This document shows positions 26,453 to 34,835 of a stretch of 64,000 bases of DNA, one piece after another; positions within the stretch are counted from its first letter, which is position 1, and each line of letters starts with the position of its first letter. The stretch is from contig JBNKNO010000005.1 in assembly GCA_050293885.1 (NCBI GenBank), positions 1 to 64,000 of the forward strand, given 5' to 3'. Both the position numbers and the translations under genes were made by a program. The notes beneath the pieces are model-generated. The model saw only the letters and a program-made list of their open reading frames with translations, searched no databases and was not told the origin of the DNA. This stretch comes from Nitrogeniibacter sp050293885 (GTDB lineage: Bacteria; Pseudomonadota; Gammaproteobacteria; Burkholderiales; Rhodocyclaceae).

Positions 26453-26866
26453 ATGCTCATGAATACCGGAAACCCCTCTGCCGCTTACCGCTCTGCCGGC
26501 ATTGAAGCAGAAGCCCTGGGCACCTCGCCTCACGGCCTCATCACCATGCTGTTCGACGGTGCGTTGCTGACCATCAATCTGGCCAAGGCGCACATGATCG
26601 AGAACAAGACCATCGAGAAGGCCGAATCGATCAACAAGGCCATCGATATCATTGGCAGCGGGCTGCGAGCGGCGCTCAACGTCAAGGAAGGTGGCGAACT
26701 GGCGACCAATCTCGACCAGCTCTACGAGTACGTCATCATGCTGCTGCTCAAGGCAAACATGAACAACGAAGCCGACTTGCTCGACGAATCCTATCGCCTG
26801 CTCAACGAGCTGGCCGATGCCTGGAAACAGGTGGGCGACGCCGCTCCCGCCAACCCCCCGGCATGA
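26453..26866 (+). CDS. fliS: Flagellin export chaperone FliS
   Basis: The protein has 137 residues, mostly helical. It binds the C-terminus of newly made flagellin in the cytosol and prevents early polymerisation. Family motifs are AYRSAGIEAEALGTSPHGLI and LFDGALLTINLAKAHM. Two ATGs lie six bases apart (26453 and 26459). It is 31 bases after fliD and overlaps the next gene by 4 bases. Confidence 0.95.
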   Translation: MLMNTGNPSAAYRSAGIEAEALGTSPHGLITMLFDGALLTINLAKAHMIENKTIEKAESINKAIDIIGSGLRAALNVKEGGELATNLDQLYEYVIMLLLKANMNNEADLLDESYRLLNELADAWKQVGDAAPANPPA

Positions 26867-27183
26867 GCATGGTGATGGACGCCACCAGCGACTATTCGCA
26901 GCTTGCCGGCCAGCTCGCCGAGCTGGCCGAAGCTGCGCAGGCCGGTGACGTCGAACGCATCGTGGCCCTGCAGGCGGCGCACGAAAAACTGCTTGCCCGC
27001 CTCCGCGCGAACGACACCGATCTGACCCGCCGACCCGACGCGCCGAAAATCGCCAGCCTCATCAGCGCGGCGCTCAAGAGCATTCAGCTTGCCACCCCCC
27101 ATCTCGAAGCCTTGCGAGACAAAGCGCAGGACGATGCAGCGGGAACCCGAATGCATCGAAAAGTCTCTCAGAGCTATCGATAA
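26863..27183 (+). CDS. fliT: FliT-like flagellar chaperone
   Basis: The protein has 106 residues and is all-helical, with a heptad-like first half (YSQLAGQLAELAEAAQAGD) and charged second helix. FliT proteins bind FliD before export and can modulate flagellar transcription. Sequence similarity within the family is weak, so position directly after fliS (4-base overlap) is the main argument. The name is tentative. Confidence 0.65.
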   Translation: MSMVMDATSDYSQLAGQLAELAEAAQAGDVERIVALQAAHEKLLARLRANDTDLTRRPDAPKIASLISAALKSIQLATPHLEALRDKAQDDAAGTRMHRKVSQSYR

Positions 27184-27253
27184 TCGCACGCGTATCGCCA
27201 TGCCCCCGGCTGGCAGACAAACACCGGATGCCGCAGCCAAAGGCTGAAAGCCC

Positions 27254-28390
27254 ATGATTCCAGGTGATCTCGCCGCCCGCCTCAGGCTTCTCACCGAGGC
27301 CAGCTTCTTTGCCGATGAGCCACCGCTCAATCCGCTCGACAGCGTGCGGCCGATCTCCTCGCAGCTGCCCGAATACCGACCGGGCGACAAATTCATCGCC
27401 CAGATTCAGAAAGCATTGCCCGATGGCACCTTCGAAGCCCTCGTCGACGGCAAATCAGTCAAACTCGCCCTGCCGCAAAGCGCCCGTCCGGGTGAAACGC
27501 TTGAACTCGTGGTCGCCCGCCAGACGCCTCGCGCGGTGCTTGCGCATCCGCTGCCAAGCGCCGCCGCGCAGGCAAGTGCCGCTGCCACCGGCGGTGCCCG
27601 GCCGGTACTGAGCCCGACCGGTCAGCTCATCAGCTTTCTGCTCACCGGGCAGCCGGCGCCCGAAGCGGCGCGGCTCGCCAACGGCCAACCGCTCGCCGCG
27701 TCCGGCAACGTCACACCGCAGAATCTCGCCCCGGCTTTACGCCAGGCCGTGACCGAAAGCGGCCTGTTCTACGAATCGCAGCAATCGCAATGGGTCGCGG
27801 GCAAGGTCAGCACCGAATCCCTGCTCCGCCAACCGCAAGGGCAACTGTCCACCGTCGCCAACGCGCCCAATCCGGCCAGCCCCGCGCAGGCCGAGGGCGC
27901 GGCAAGACTGCTTGCCACGGCACCTGCGGGCGATGCCGAGGCACCGACGATCGACCAGCGCGCCGCACAGGCCGCCAATAACGCGGCAGCCGGCAACGCG
28001 GCGCGCGGGCCCGTGGCCGAGCGCCTGCTACCGGTCATGCACCAGCAGCTCGACGCCTTGGCAACCCACCACTATGTTTGGCAGGGGCAAGCGTGGCCGG
28101 GACAACCCATCGATCTGGAAATCGAGGACCCGCGCGACGAGTCCGGCGCGGGTGACGAGGAACAGCCGTGGAAAACCACGCTGCGCCTGACCATGCCGGC
28201 GCTCGGCGGCGTGGAAGCCAGGTTGGAACTCGATCGCAGTGGTATCCGTATTCGCCTCTCGGCGGACTCCTCCGACGCGGTGCGCTCGCTCAACACCGAG
28301 CGCACGACGCTGGCAAAGGCGCTGGAGGCCGCCAACGTCCCGCTGAAAAACATGCACGTGAGTTTGCGCGATGACGGACTCGAGCGCTGA
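27254..28390 (+). CDS. Flagellar hook-length control protein FliK-like
   Basis: The protein has 378 residues. The N-terminal ~260 residues are low in conservation, rich in Ala, Pro and Gln. The C-terminal ~90 residues form the Flg_hook domain (LRLTMPALGGVEARLELDRS, then LRDDGLER at the end). FliK proteins measure hook length and switch the export specificity of FlhB. A main fliK may lie elsewhere with fliE-fliJ, so this could be a second, shorter copy. It overlaps the FlhB-like gene by 20 bases. Confidence 0.8.
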   Translation: MIPGDLAARLRLLTEASFFADEPPLNPLDSVRPISSQLPEYRPGDKFIAQIQKALPDGTFEALVDGKSVKLALPQSARPGETLELVVARQTPRAVLAHPLPSAAAQASAAATGGARPVLSPTGQLISFLLTGQPAPEAARLANGQPLAASGNVTPQNLAPALRQAVTESGLFYESQQSQWVAGKVSTESLLRQPQGQLSTVANAPNPASPAQAEGAARLLATAPAGDAEAPTIDQRAAQAANNAAAGNAARGPVAERLLPVMHQQLDALATHHYVWQGQAWPGQPIDLEIEDPRDESGAGDEEQPWKTTLRLTMPALGGVEARLELDRSGIRIRLSADSSDAVRSLNTERTTLAKALEAANVPLKNMHVSLRDDGLER

Positions 28391-28667
28391 CACCCTCGAC
28401 GACCCGCGCGCCGAAGCGGTCGCCCTCGCCTATTCGGCGGGCGAAGCGGCGCCGCGCGTGGTGGCCAAGGGCAAGGGGCTGATCGCTCGCGAGATCATCG
28501 AACGCGCGCGCGAAGCGGGCGTGTACGTGCACGAATCACCCGAAATGGTGGCGCTGCTGATGCAGGTCGATCTGGACGATCGCATTCCGCCGCAACTCTA
28601 CGTGGCCGTGGCCGAACTGCTGGCCTGGCTGTACCGCGCGGAGCAAGCCGCCCAAGACAAGAAGTGA
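28371..28667 (+). CDS. FlhB C-terminal-domain-like protein
   Basis: The protein has 98 residues and corresponds to only the cytoplasmic domain of FlhB/EscU export switch proteins (AVALAYSAGEAAPRVVAKGKG and IPPQLYVAVAELLAWLYR). The four FlhB membrane helices are absent. The autocleavage motif NPTH is not present, since the equivalent stretch reads YSAGEAAP. Such FlhX-like proteins can partly replace the FlhB C-domain in known bacteria. Overlap with the FliK-like gene suggests coupled expression and physical interaction. Confidence 0.85.
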   Translation: MTDSSADTLDDPRAEAVALAYSAGEAAPRVVAKGKGLIAREIIERAREAGVYVHESPEMVALLMQVDLDDRIPPQLYVAVAELLAWLYRAEQAAQDKK

Positions 28668-28741
28668 TCGAGGCGGGTCGGCCTGCCGCGCCGTCCATGC
28701 TATAAGTTCTAACGAAACCCCAAGCAATCAAATCTGTCCGC

Positions 28742-29521
28742 ATGACTGAAAAAGACAACCCCGCGCTCAAATTCGAACTGCTCCAGTCGGACGACTTCGC
28801 CCAGTACCTGCTACGCGACGCGACCGAGATCGAACACGTACTGCGCAATCTCATCCGCCGACGCGCCATGGTCACCGCCTACATCAACGGCACCCGCGAT
28901 TTCATGCTCACCACCGTGCTCGAAGTCGACAGCGCAAAGGGTGTGCTCGTACTCGACGTGCCCAGCGATGAAGCACAACAGCGGCGCGCCGAAAAGGCCG
29001 AAGCACTGATCTGCATTACCCAACTCGATAGCGTCAAGATCCAGTTCCCGGTCAGCGCCCAGGGCAGTGCGATGCACGATGGCCATCCGGCACTCGTCAC
29101 CAGCCTGCCCGACCGCCTGCTTCGTCTGCAACGGCGCGAGTACTTTCGCCTGACGGCGCCCGTGTCGCATTCACTGGTGTGCCAGATTCCCGTCCCCGGC
29201 GACGAGGGGCCACCGAACACCTACGAAGCACGCGTGCTCGACATTTCCGGTGGCGGCGTGGCCATCGTCGTTCCTCCCGAAGGAGTCGCCTTCAAGCCGG
29301 ACACCGAGTTCACCAGTTGCCAGATCCAGTTGCCCGATGCCGGCACCGTCACCGCCAAACTGCGCGTTCGCAGCGTTTTCCGCGTCACCAACCGCAATGG
29401 CATTTCGATGCTGCGCGCCGGCTGTGAATTCGTCGATCTGTCCGACCGGGTGGCGTCCGTCATCCACAAGTACATTCTCAAGGTCGAGCGCGAGCGCAGC
29501 GCACGCGAACGCGGGCTGTAA
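28742..29521 (+). CDS. ycgR: YcgR-type flagellar brake, PilZ domain
   Basis: The protein has 259 residues. The N-terminal YcgR domain covers about 10-110. The C-terminal PilZ domain has the cyclic di-GMP motif RRExxR in QRREYFRLTAP (about 127-137) followed by DISGGGVAIV. On binding cyclic di-GMP, YcgR slows the flagellar motor by contacting MotA or FliG. It follows the flagellar block and precedes a diguanylate cyclase, which suggests local control of motility. The promoter is not evident. Confidence 0.92.
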   Translation: MTEKDNPALKFELLQSDDFAQYLLRDATEIEHVLRNLIRRRAMVTAYINGTRDFMLTTVLEVDSAKGVLVLDVPSDEAQQRRAEKAEALICITQLDSVKIQFPVSAQGSAMHDGHPALVTSLPDRLLRLQRREYFRLTAPVSHSLVCQIPVPGDEGPPNTYEARVLDISGGGVAIVVPPEGVAFKPDTEFTSCQIQLPDAGTVTAKLRVRSVFRVTNRNGISMLRAGCEFVDLSDRVASVIHKYILKVERERSARERGL

Positions 29522-29755
29522 CACTTGAACACGGAAGGGCAGCAACTGCCCATCCGCCCGAGGCCATCAACGCCCTGATCGGCGGGGAAAGCACGCCAGT
29601 CGATCACGACAAGGTTTACAAAGCGCCCCGTTCGCCTCAGGATTCAAGAAAAAACGAGCGCTTCTCCACACCCGACATACCAGCGCCGAAACGACTGAAT
29701 CCATGCAGACGAGCGCACAGACGCATCGCTGCTGAGGAAATTTCCAGGAGGGGAA

Positions 29756-30817
29756 ATGGACTCGACAGACGCGCATTATCTTGAGCGGGAACTCGATTCG
29801 CTGGTCAGGCAGGATTCGAGATTGTTCACGTTCATGCATGAACGCGGGCTCGACGGCATCTGGTGCCACGATCTCGAGCAACCTGACCAGCAATGGCACA
29901 GCGCCGCATTCTGGCGTCTGCTGGGCTACGACCCAGCCTCTCGTCGACACGTCGCCGCCGAACATCAGGCAGTCCTCTACCCCGACGACCGTGCCCCGGC
30001 CGAGCAACACCTGGCCGAGCATTGTGCCGACCCCGATCGCCTCTACGATCACATCCACCGCTATTGCCATCGGGACGGCACGATTCTGCTGATACGCAGC
30101 CAGGGCATCACGATTCGTGACGAGCAGGGTCGCCCCATCCGCGTGGTCGGCCTGCACACCGACGTGACCGGCAGGCAGGCTCGCAGTGAGGCTGTGCTGG
30201 ACCCGAATCTGCTGGCCTTGCACAGTGAAATGCAAGAGGCCAACCAGCGAATTCTCGGTCAGGCGCGCGAGCTCGAACGCCTGAACCGCTCCCTGCTGAC
30301 AATGGCGGTAACCGATTCGCTCACCGGCCTGCACAACCGCCGCGCCTTCGACACACAGCTTCGCCGCCTGCTCAAGAGCGCACTACGACACCACTTTCCG
30401 CTGTCGCTGCTGATCGTTGATATCGACCACTTCAAGCGCATCAACGATGGGCACGGCCATCTGGCCGGTGACGTCGTACTCAAGACCGTCGGTAGCCTGT
30501 TGACGCGGATTGCGCGCGAAACCGATCTGGTTGCCCGCTGGGGCGGCGAGGAGTTCACGGTGCTGCAGCCGCACACCGATGCCGACGCCTCTCTTGCGCT
30601 CGGCGAACGCATTCGACACGCGGTCGAAATATGTGAGTGGCCAAGCATGGACGTCACCGTCAGCATCGGTGCGAGCACCCTGACGCCCCCGCTGGGGCGG
30701 GCGGACCCCGTGCAGGTCCATGACCAACTTGTGCGCGAGGCCGATACCGCGCTCTACCGCGTCAAGAACAACGGTCGGAACAGCGTCACCCACTTTCTGG
30801 CGACGCAGCCCAACTGA
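29756..30817 (+). CDS. PAS-GGDEF diguanylate cyclase
   Basis: The protein has 353 residues. A PAS/PAC module (about 20-145; GIWCHDLEQPDQQWHSAAF, ending in DVTGRQA) is followed by a short coiled coil and the GGDEF domain from about 180. The active site GGEEF is at 263-267, preceded by the RETD inhibitory site. No membrane helix is present. It should make cyclic di-GMP in response to a cytosolic signal, which may feed the YcgR protein encoded just upstream. A ribosome site CAGGAGG lies a few bases before the ATG. Confidence 0.93.
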   Translation: MDSTDAHYLERELDSLVRQDSRLFTFMHERGLDGIWCHDLEQPDQQWHSAAFWRLLGYDPASRRHVAAEHQAVLYPDDRAPAEQHLAEHCADPDRLYDHIHRYCHRDGTILLIRSQGITIRDEQGRPIRVVGLHTDVTGRQARSEAVLDPNLLALHSEMQEANQRILGQARELERLNRSLLTMAVTDSLTGLHNRRAFDTQLRRLLKSALRHHFPLSLLIVDIDHFKRINDGHGHLAGDVVLKTVGSLLTRIARETDLVARWGGEEFTVLQPHTDADASLALGERIRHAVEICEWPSMDVTVSIGASTLTPPLGRADPVQVHDQLVREADTALYRVKNNGRNSVTHFLATQPN

Positions 30818-30822
30818 ACAGG

Positions 30823-30855
30823 AAAAACGGGCTGCCCACGGGCAGCCCGTTTTTC
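30823..30855 (+). terminator. Bidirectional terminator between convergent genes
   Basis: A perfect stem of about 14 bp (AAAAACGGGCTGCC paired with GGCAGCCCGTTTTT) lies between the diguanylate cyclase stop and the chemoreceptor stop. It has A and T tracts on either side. Confidence 0.92.
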
Positions 30856-30873
30856 GCTCAGAGTCGTTTCTGC

Positions 30874-32511
30874 TCAGATTCGGAATCGCCCGATCAGGCC
30901 TTGCAGTTCTCTCGCCGTGCGCTCAAGCATGGCAGTCGCCTCTGCGTTGCGCACAATCGCCTCGTTGCTGCGTGCCGCCATGTCCGAAATCGCGGCCATG
31001 TTGCCGGCGATGCCCTGGGCGCCCGCGCTCAATTCCTTCATCGAGAAGGCCACCTCGCCAACGCGGCTCTGGGTGGCACTCGCGCTTTGCTGGATCGATT
31101 GCAGCAGACCGGCGGCCTGAGCCGCCAGATCGCTTCCGTGCTTCACCTTCGGCGTAATGGCCTCGATGCTGGCCACCGCGCTGCTCGTATCGTGTTGCAC
31201 CGCCTCGATGACTTCCCGGATTTGCGCGGTCGCCGTCCCGGTGCGCTCGGCAAGACTACGAACCTCGTCGGCAACCACCGCAAACCCACGGCCCTGCTCG
31301 CCGGCGCGCGCCGCCTCGATGGCGGCGTTGAGCGCCAGCAGATTGGTTTGATCGGCAATTTCGCGGATGACCTCGGCAATGGAGCCGATTTCGCCCGATC
31401 GCTCCTTGAGCACCTGGATCTGCGCAGCCGCCCCCACGACCGTCTGCTCGACGTTCGCGATGCTCTCCGAGGCAACGCGTGACTGCTCCTCGCCGGCCTC
31501 GGCCTCCTGGCAGGTGCGCTCCGAGTCCTCGCGCGAAGCCTCGGTGCTTGTCGACACATGGCCGACACTTTCGACGATTTCCTTGACCGCCGCGCCGGTC
31601 GCCTTGGCGGCCTCTGACTGACGCTCGCTGGCCTCGCGCACGGTGGCGGAAGCCGCACTGACCTGGTCGGTTGACTTGGATATCGCCTCGCCCTGACGAC
31701 GCATGGCCTCGATGATCTGTTTCAGATCGGCCTGCATGCGCTCGATGGCATAGGTGACGCTTGAGGTATCGCCCGATTTGACGCGGACCTTCGTCGTCAG
31801 ATTGCCCGCGGCGATCTGGTTGGCCACCTCGGCAAGGTCGCCGGGTTCGCCGCCAAGACGCGCAAGAATGCCGCGCGCGATGACGACACAACCACCAATG
31901 GTCAGCAGGAAGGCCGCGGCAATGAGCCCCATCGACTTTCTCGCTTGCGCCCAGAACACGTCGTTGACGCGAAGCTCGCTCACATACACTCCGGTGCCAA
32001 CGACCCAGCCCCAGGGTTCGAACGCACGCACGAAGGAGATCTTGGCTTGCGAGCTCTTCTCGCCGGGCTTGGGCCACTGGTAGTGCACGAAGCCGGCGCC
32101 TTTTGCCTTGATCACTCGATCCATGTCGACAAACAGCGCGTTGCCATCGGCATCTTCCATCGCGCTCACATCGGTACCGTTCATCGCAGGCTTGATCGGA
32201 TGCATCACCATCCTCAGATCCCGGGTGTGAATCCAGAAATAGCCGGACTCACCGTAGCGCAGCGTCGACACCGTCTCCGCAGCGCGCCGCTTGGCTTCTT
32301 CCTCCGTCATCTCGCCCTTCTGGGCCAAGGCATGGAAGTGAGAGAGCGAACTGACGGCCGAATCCGTCAGACTGGCCAGGTTTTCGCGGCGCTCGTTCAT
32401 CAAGGAGCTGCGCAGCGTCCACAGGCTTTCTGCTGAAATGAGCAGCAATGACGTCATCGCGATCGCGGCCAGAAGATAGAGGCGCGCGGCCAGTTTCAAA
32501 TTCTTGAACAT
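30874..32511 (-). CDS. Methyl-accepting chemotaxis protein, sCache/HAMP
   Basis: The protein has 545 residues. A membrane helix at about 8-28 is followed by a periplasmic single-Cache sensor (about 35-185; YGESGYFWIHTRDLRMVMHP), a second helix at about 190-212, a HAMP segment and a signalling domain. The hairpin tip is conserved (IREIADQTNLLALNAAIEAARAGEQGRGFAVVADEVRSLA in essence). It has no C-terminal CheR-binding pentapeptide. Ligands of this Cache class are often small organic acids. A sigma-28 type promoter lies upstream, tying it to the flagellar regulon. Confidence 0.94.
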   Translation of the reverse strand: MFKNLKLAARLYLLAAIAMTSLLLISAESLWTLRSSLMNERRENLASLTDSAVSSLSHFHALAQKGEMTEEEAKRRAAETVSTLRYGESGYFWIHTRDLRMVMHPIKPAMNGTDVSAMEDADGNALFVDMDRVIKAKGAGFVHYQWPKPGEKSSQAKISFVRAFEPWGWVVGTGVYVSELRVNDVFWAQARKSMGLIAAAFLLTIGGCVVIARGILARLGGEPGDLAEVANQIAAGNLTTKVRVKSGDTSSVTYAIERMQADLKQIIEAMRRQGEAISKSTDQVSAASATVREASERQSEAAKATGAAVKEIVESVGHVSTSTEASREDSERTCQEAEAGEEQSRVASESIANVEQTVVGAAAQIQVLKERSGEIGSIAEVIREIADQTNLLALNAAIEAARAGEQGRGFAVVADEVRSLAERTGTATAQIREVIEAVQHDTSSAVASIEAITPKVKHGSDLAAQAAGLLQSIQQSASATQSRVGEVAFSMKELSAGAQGIAGNMAAISDMAARSNEAIVRNAEATAMLERTARELQGLIGRFRI

Positions 32512-32557
32512 TTAGGCCATTCCTGTCGTGCAGTTGTGATGTTTGTACACAGGGTGC

Positions 32558-32584
32558 ACTTCGGCACAAAGCGGGACAACTTGA
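32558..32584 (-). promoter_or_regulatory. Sigma-28 type promoter of the chemoreceptor gene
   Basis: On the minus strand TCAAGTTG (32577-32584) and GCCGAAGT (32558-32565) are 11 bases apart. This matches the FliA layout TAAAGTTT-N11-GCCGATAA with conserved GCCGA. It lies about 47 bases before the chemoreceptor start. Confidence 0.65.
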
Positions 32585-32686
32585 CGACGCCGGCACAAAG
32601 ACACACTTTTTTGCATTCCTAATTCTGCAGCGAGCGTGCCCCTCTGCGATGACCAAAACAGCGTGGAATCCCGTACGCACATTGAC

Positions 32687-32728
32687 TTGTCACGTATCAA
32701 GGCAGGCGCCTGGGCAATGCCTTAGCAT
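32687..32728 (+). promoter_or_regulatory. FNR/Dnr-type box and -10 element before norE
   Basis: TTGTC-ACGT-ATCAA at 32687-32700 has the TTG-N8-CAA core of CRP/FNR-family boxes used by FNR, Dnr and NnrR. TAGCAT at 32723-32728 fits a -10 element. A start of transcription near 32735 would put the box at about -41.5, the usual class II activator position. This also argues for the 32756 start codon of norE. Confidence 0.65.
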
Positions 32729-32755
32729 GGATAGATGGATTATGACAATAGGGCA

Positions 32756-33346
32756 ATGCCGCATATCGCCATTGGCCAGCCGACAGAGCACTCGCACCCC
32801 CCCGGCGATCTGGCGATCTGGTTTTTCATGCTTGCCGAACTGCTCGCGTTTGCCGTGTTCTTTTCGGCATACGCGTTCGCGCGCGCCAATCAGGTCGAAT
32901 TGTTCGACACCATGCAGCGCAACCTCGACCGCAACAGCGGGGCACTCAACACGCTGTTCCTGATCACCGCGAGCTGGTGCGTCGCGCGCGCGGTACATGC
33001 CGTCACCCATACCAACGCGTCGCGCGTGGCCAGTCGCTGGCTGCTCGGCGGCATTGCGTGCGGCGCCGGTTTTCTGGTGGTCAAGCTGTTCGAGTACGCA
33101 CATGTGTTCGGCGCCGGCATCAGCCTGTCCACCAACACCTTCTACATGTTCTACATCTCGCTGACCTTCTTTCACTTCATGCACGTGGTGCTCGGCATGG
33201 TGATTCTGGTGGTTTTGTGGCGGCAGACGGCGGCGGGCCACTACGGCCCGGGGCGCGCCAACGGCCTCGAGAGCGGTGCCGCGTACTGGCACATGGTCGA
33301 TCTGGTATGGATCGTCCTGTTCCCACTCGTTTATGTGATGCGCTGA
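32756..33346 (+). CDS. norE: NorE, cytochrome c oxidase subunit III-like protein
   Basis: The protein has 196 residues with five predicted membrane helices. The heme-copper oxidase subunit III fold is seen in DLAIWFFMLAELLAFAVFF and HVVLGMVILVVLW. NorE is an accessory inner-membrane protein of nitric oxide reductase. The start at 32756 (MPHIAIGQPTEHSHPPGD) is preferred over 32735, since the longer form would begin at or before the predicted transcription start. It is followed four bases later by norF. Confidence 0.9.
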   Translation: MPHIAIGQPTEHSHPPGDLAIWFFMLAELLAFAVFFSAYAFARANQVELFDTMQRNLDRNSGALNTLFLITASWCVARAVHAVTHTNASRVASRWLLGGIACGAGFLVVKLFEYAHVFGAGISLSTNTFYMFYISLTFFHFMHVVLGMVILVVLWRQTAAGHYGPGRANGLESGAAYWHMVDLVWIVLFPLVYVMR

Positions 33347-33350
33347 CGCC

Positions 33351-33623
33351 ATGAGCACACAACGACGCATCGATCTGGCCTTCGCCATCCTCGCCATCGC
33401 CACACTGCTCACCTGGCTGCTGGGCGAATGGTGGTCCTCACACACCGTGCTGCTACCGGTGATGGGCGGTCTGCTGACGCTCACCTTCATCAAGTGCCGG
33501 ATGGTGATCCTCGATTTCATGGGTTTGCGCCCGGTCAAGCTTTTTTGGCGCGCGCTCATGCTAGGCTGGGCCATCGTCGTGCTGGCACTGATTTGCACGG
33601 CCTATCTGATGGGACTGAGCTGA
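33351..33623 (+). CDS. norF: NorF-like small membrane protein (subunit IV type)
   Basis: The protein has 90 residues with three membrane helices (IDLAFAILAIATLLTWLLG, VLLPVMGGLLTLTFIK and a third near the C-terminus). It belongs to the COX4_pro-like group paired with NorE in denitrifiers and probably helps NO reductase assembly or activity. It lies between norE and norQ with minimal spacing. Confidence 0.85.
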   Translation: MSTQRRIDLAFAILAIATLLTWLLGEWWSSHTVLLPVMGGLLTLTFIKCRMVILDFMGLRPVKLFWRALMLGWAIVVLALICTAYLMGLS

Positions 33624-33626
33624 ATC

Positions 33627-34424
33627 ATGGACACCCGAGTGAGTACGACACCACCGTTTTACGAAGCCGTCGGCAGCGAAATCGAACTGTTCGAGCATGC
33701 CTGGAAGAACCAGCTCCCGCTGCTCATCAAGGGCCCGACCGGCGTCGGCAAGACGCGTTTTGTCGCGCACATGGCCGCCCGCCTCGGCTTGCCGCTGTAC
33801 ACCGTGGCCTGCCACGACGATCTCACTGCCGCCGATCTGGTCGGCCGTCACCTGATCGGCGACGGCCAGACCGTGTGGAGCGACGGCCCGCTCACGCGTG
33901 CGGTGCGCGAAGGCGGCATCTGCTATCTGGACGAAGTGGTCGAGGCGCGCAAGGACACCACGGTGGTGCTCCATCCGCTGGCCGACGACCGTCGCGTGCT
34001 GCCCATCGACCGCACCGGCGAGGTGCTCGATGCCCCGCCGGGCTTCATGCTGGTGATCAGCTACAACCCCGGTTACCAGAACTTCCTCAAAGGCTTGAAG
34101 CCCTCCACCCGCCAGCGCTTCGTGAGCCTGCGCTTCGACTTCCCGAGCGCCAGGCGCGAAGAAGCCGTGCTCATCGGCGAGACCGCCTGCGACCCCATGC
34201 TCGCGCGGCAACTGGTCGGCATCGGCCACAGCCTGCGTGCGCTCAAGGATGTCGATCTCGAAGAAGTCGTCTCCACCCGCCTGCTGGTGTATGCCGCCAC
34301 GCTGATTCACGATGGCATGGACCCGGTCACCGCCTGCGAGGCCGCCGTGGTCGAGAGCCTCACCGACGACGTCGAAACCGCCGACGCGCTGATGGAAGTG
34401 GTGAAGGCGACCTTCGGCCGCTAG
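33627..34424 (+). CDS. norQ: NorQ/CbbQ-type MoxR AAA ATPase
   Basis: The protein has 265 residues. The Walker A motif GPTGVGKT is at 36-43, and the Walker B region is ICYLDEVVEARKD. The sensor region VISYNPGYQ and the CbbQ C-terminal domain follow. NorQ works with the vWA protein NorD to insert or remodel the metal centre of NorB. It lies three bases after norF. norD is encoded two genes later. Confidence 0.93.
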   Translation: MDTRVSTTPPFYEAVGSEIELFEHAWKNQLPLLIKGPTGVGKTRFVAHMAARLGLPLYTVACHDDLTAADLVGRHLIGDGQTVWSDGPLTRAVREGGICYLDEVVEARKDTTVVLHPLADDRRVLPIDRTGEVLDAPPGFMLVISYNPGYQNFLKGLKPSTRQRFVSLRFDFPSARREEAVLIGETACDPMLARQLVGIGHSLRALKDVDLEEVVSTRLLVYAATLIHDGMDPVTACEAAVVESLTDDVETADALMEVVKATFGR

Positions 34425-34433
34425 GGGAGGCGC

Positions 34434-34835
34434 ATGAGCACGCCCGACACCCAGCAACCCCCCCCGCCCGGCACGTCGCTCGCCACCACGGCCGAGGCGC
34501 TCTACCTCATCAACCTGATGCTGGCGCCCGGGCTCGCGTTTCTGGTGCTCGCCTGGTTATGGCATTCCCGCCGCAAGCATGCCCCGGCACTCGCCCTCAA
34601 CCACCTCGAACAGACCTTCTTCGTCAGTCTATGGGGCGGCGCGCTGCTGGTGATCGTCAATGCGCTGATGATCTTGTTTGGTGGCTACGACCAACCATGG
34701 ACCTGGGTGGTGGTGATCCTCTATTTCACCATGGTGCACACCACGCTCATCTTCTTCGGTGCCATCGGCCTGTCGCGTGCCATGGCCGGCAAGTTCTGGC
34801 GTATTCCGGTCATCGGGCCGCACGTCGATGAGTGA
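34434..34835 (+). CDS. Membrane protein of the nor cluster, unknown function
   Basis: The protein has 133 residues. A Pro-rich polar N-terminus (DTQQPPPPGTS) is followed by three hydrophobic helices (LYLINLMLAPGLAFLVLAWL, LLVIVNALMIL and WVVVILYFTMVHTTLIFFGA). I do not recognise the family with confidence. It overlaps the next gene by 8 bases and follows norQ by nine, so it should be part of NO-reductase maturation or electron supply. Confidence 0.8.
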   Translation: MSTPDTQQPPPPGTSLATTAEALYLINLMLAPGLAFLVLAWLWHSRRKHAPALALNHLEQTFFVSLWGGALLVIVNALMILFGGYDQPWTWVVVILYFTMVHTTLIFFGAIGLSRAMAGKFWRIPVIGPHVDE

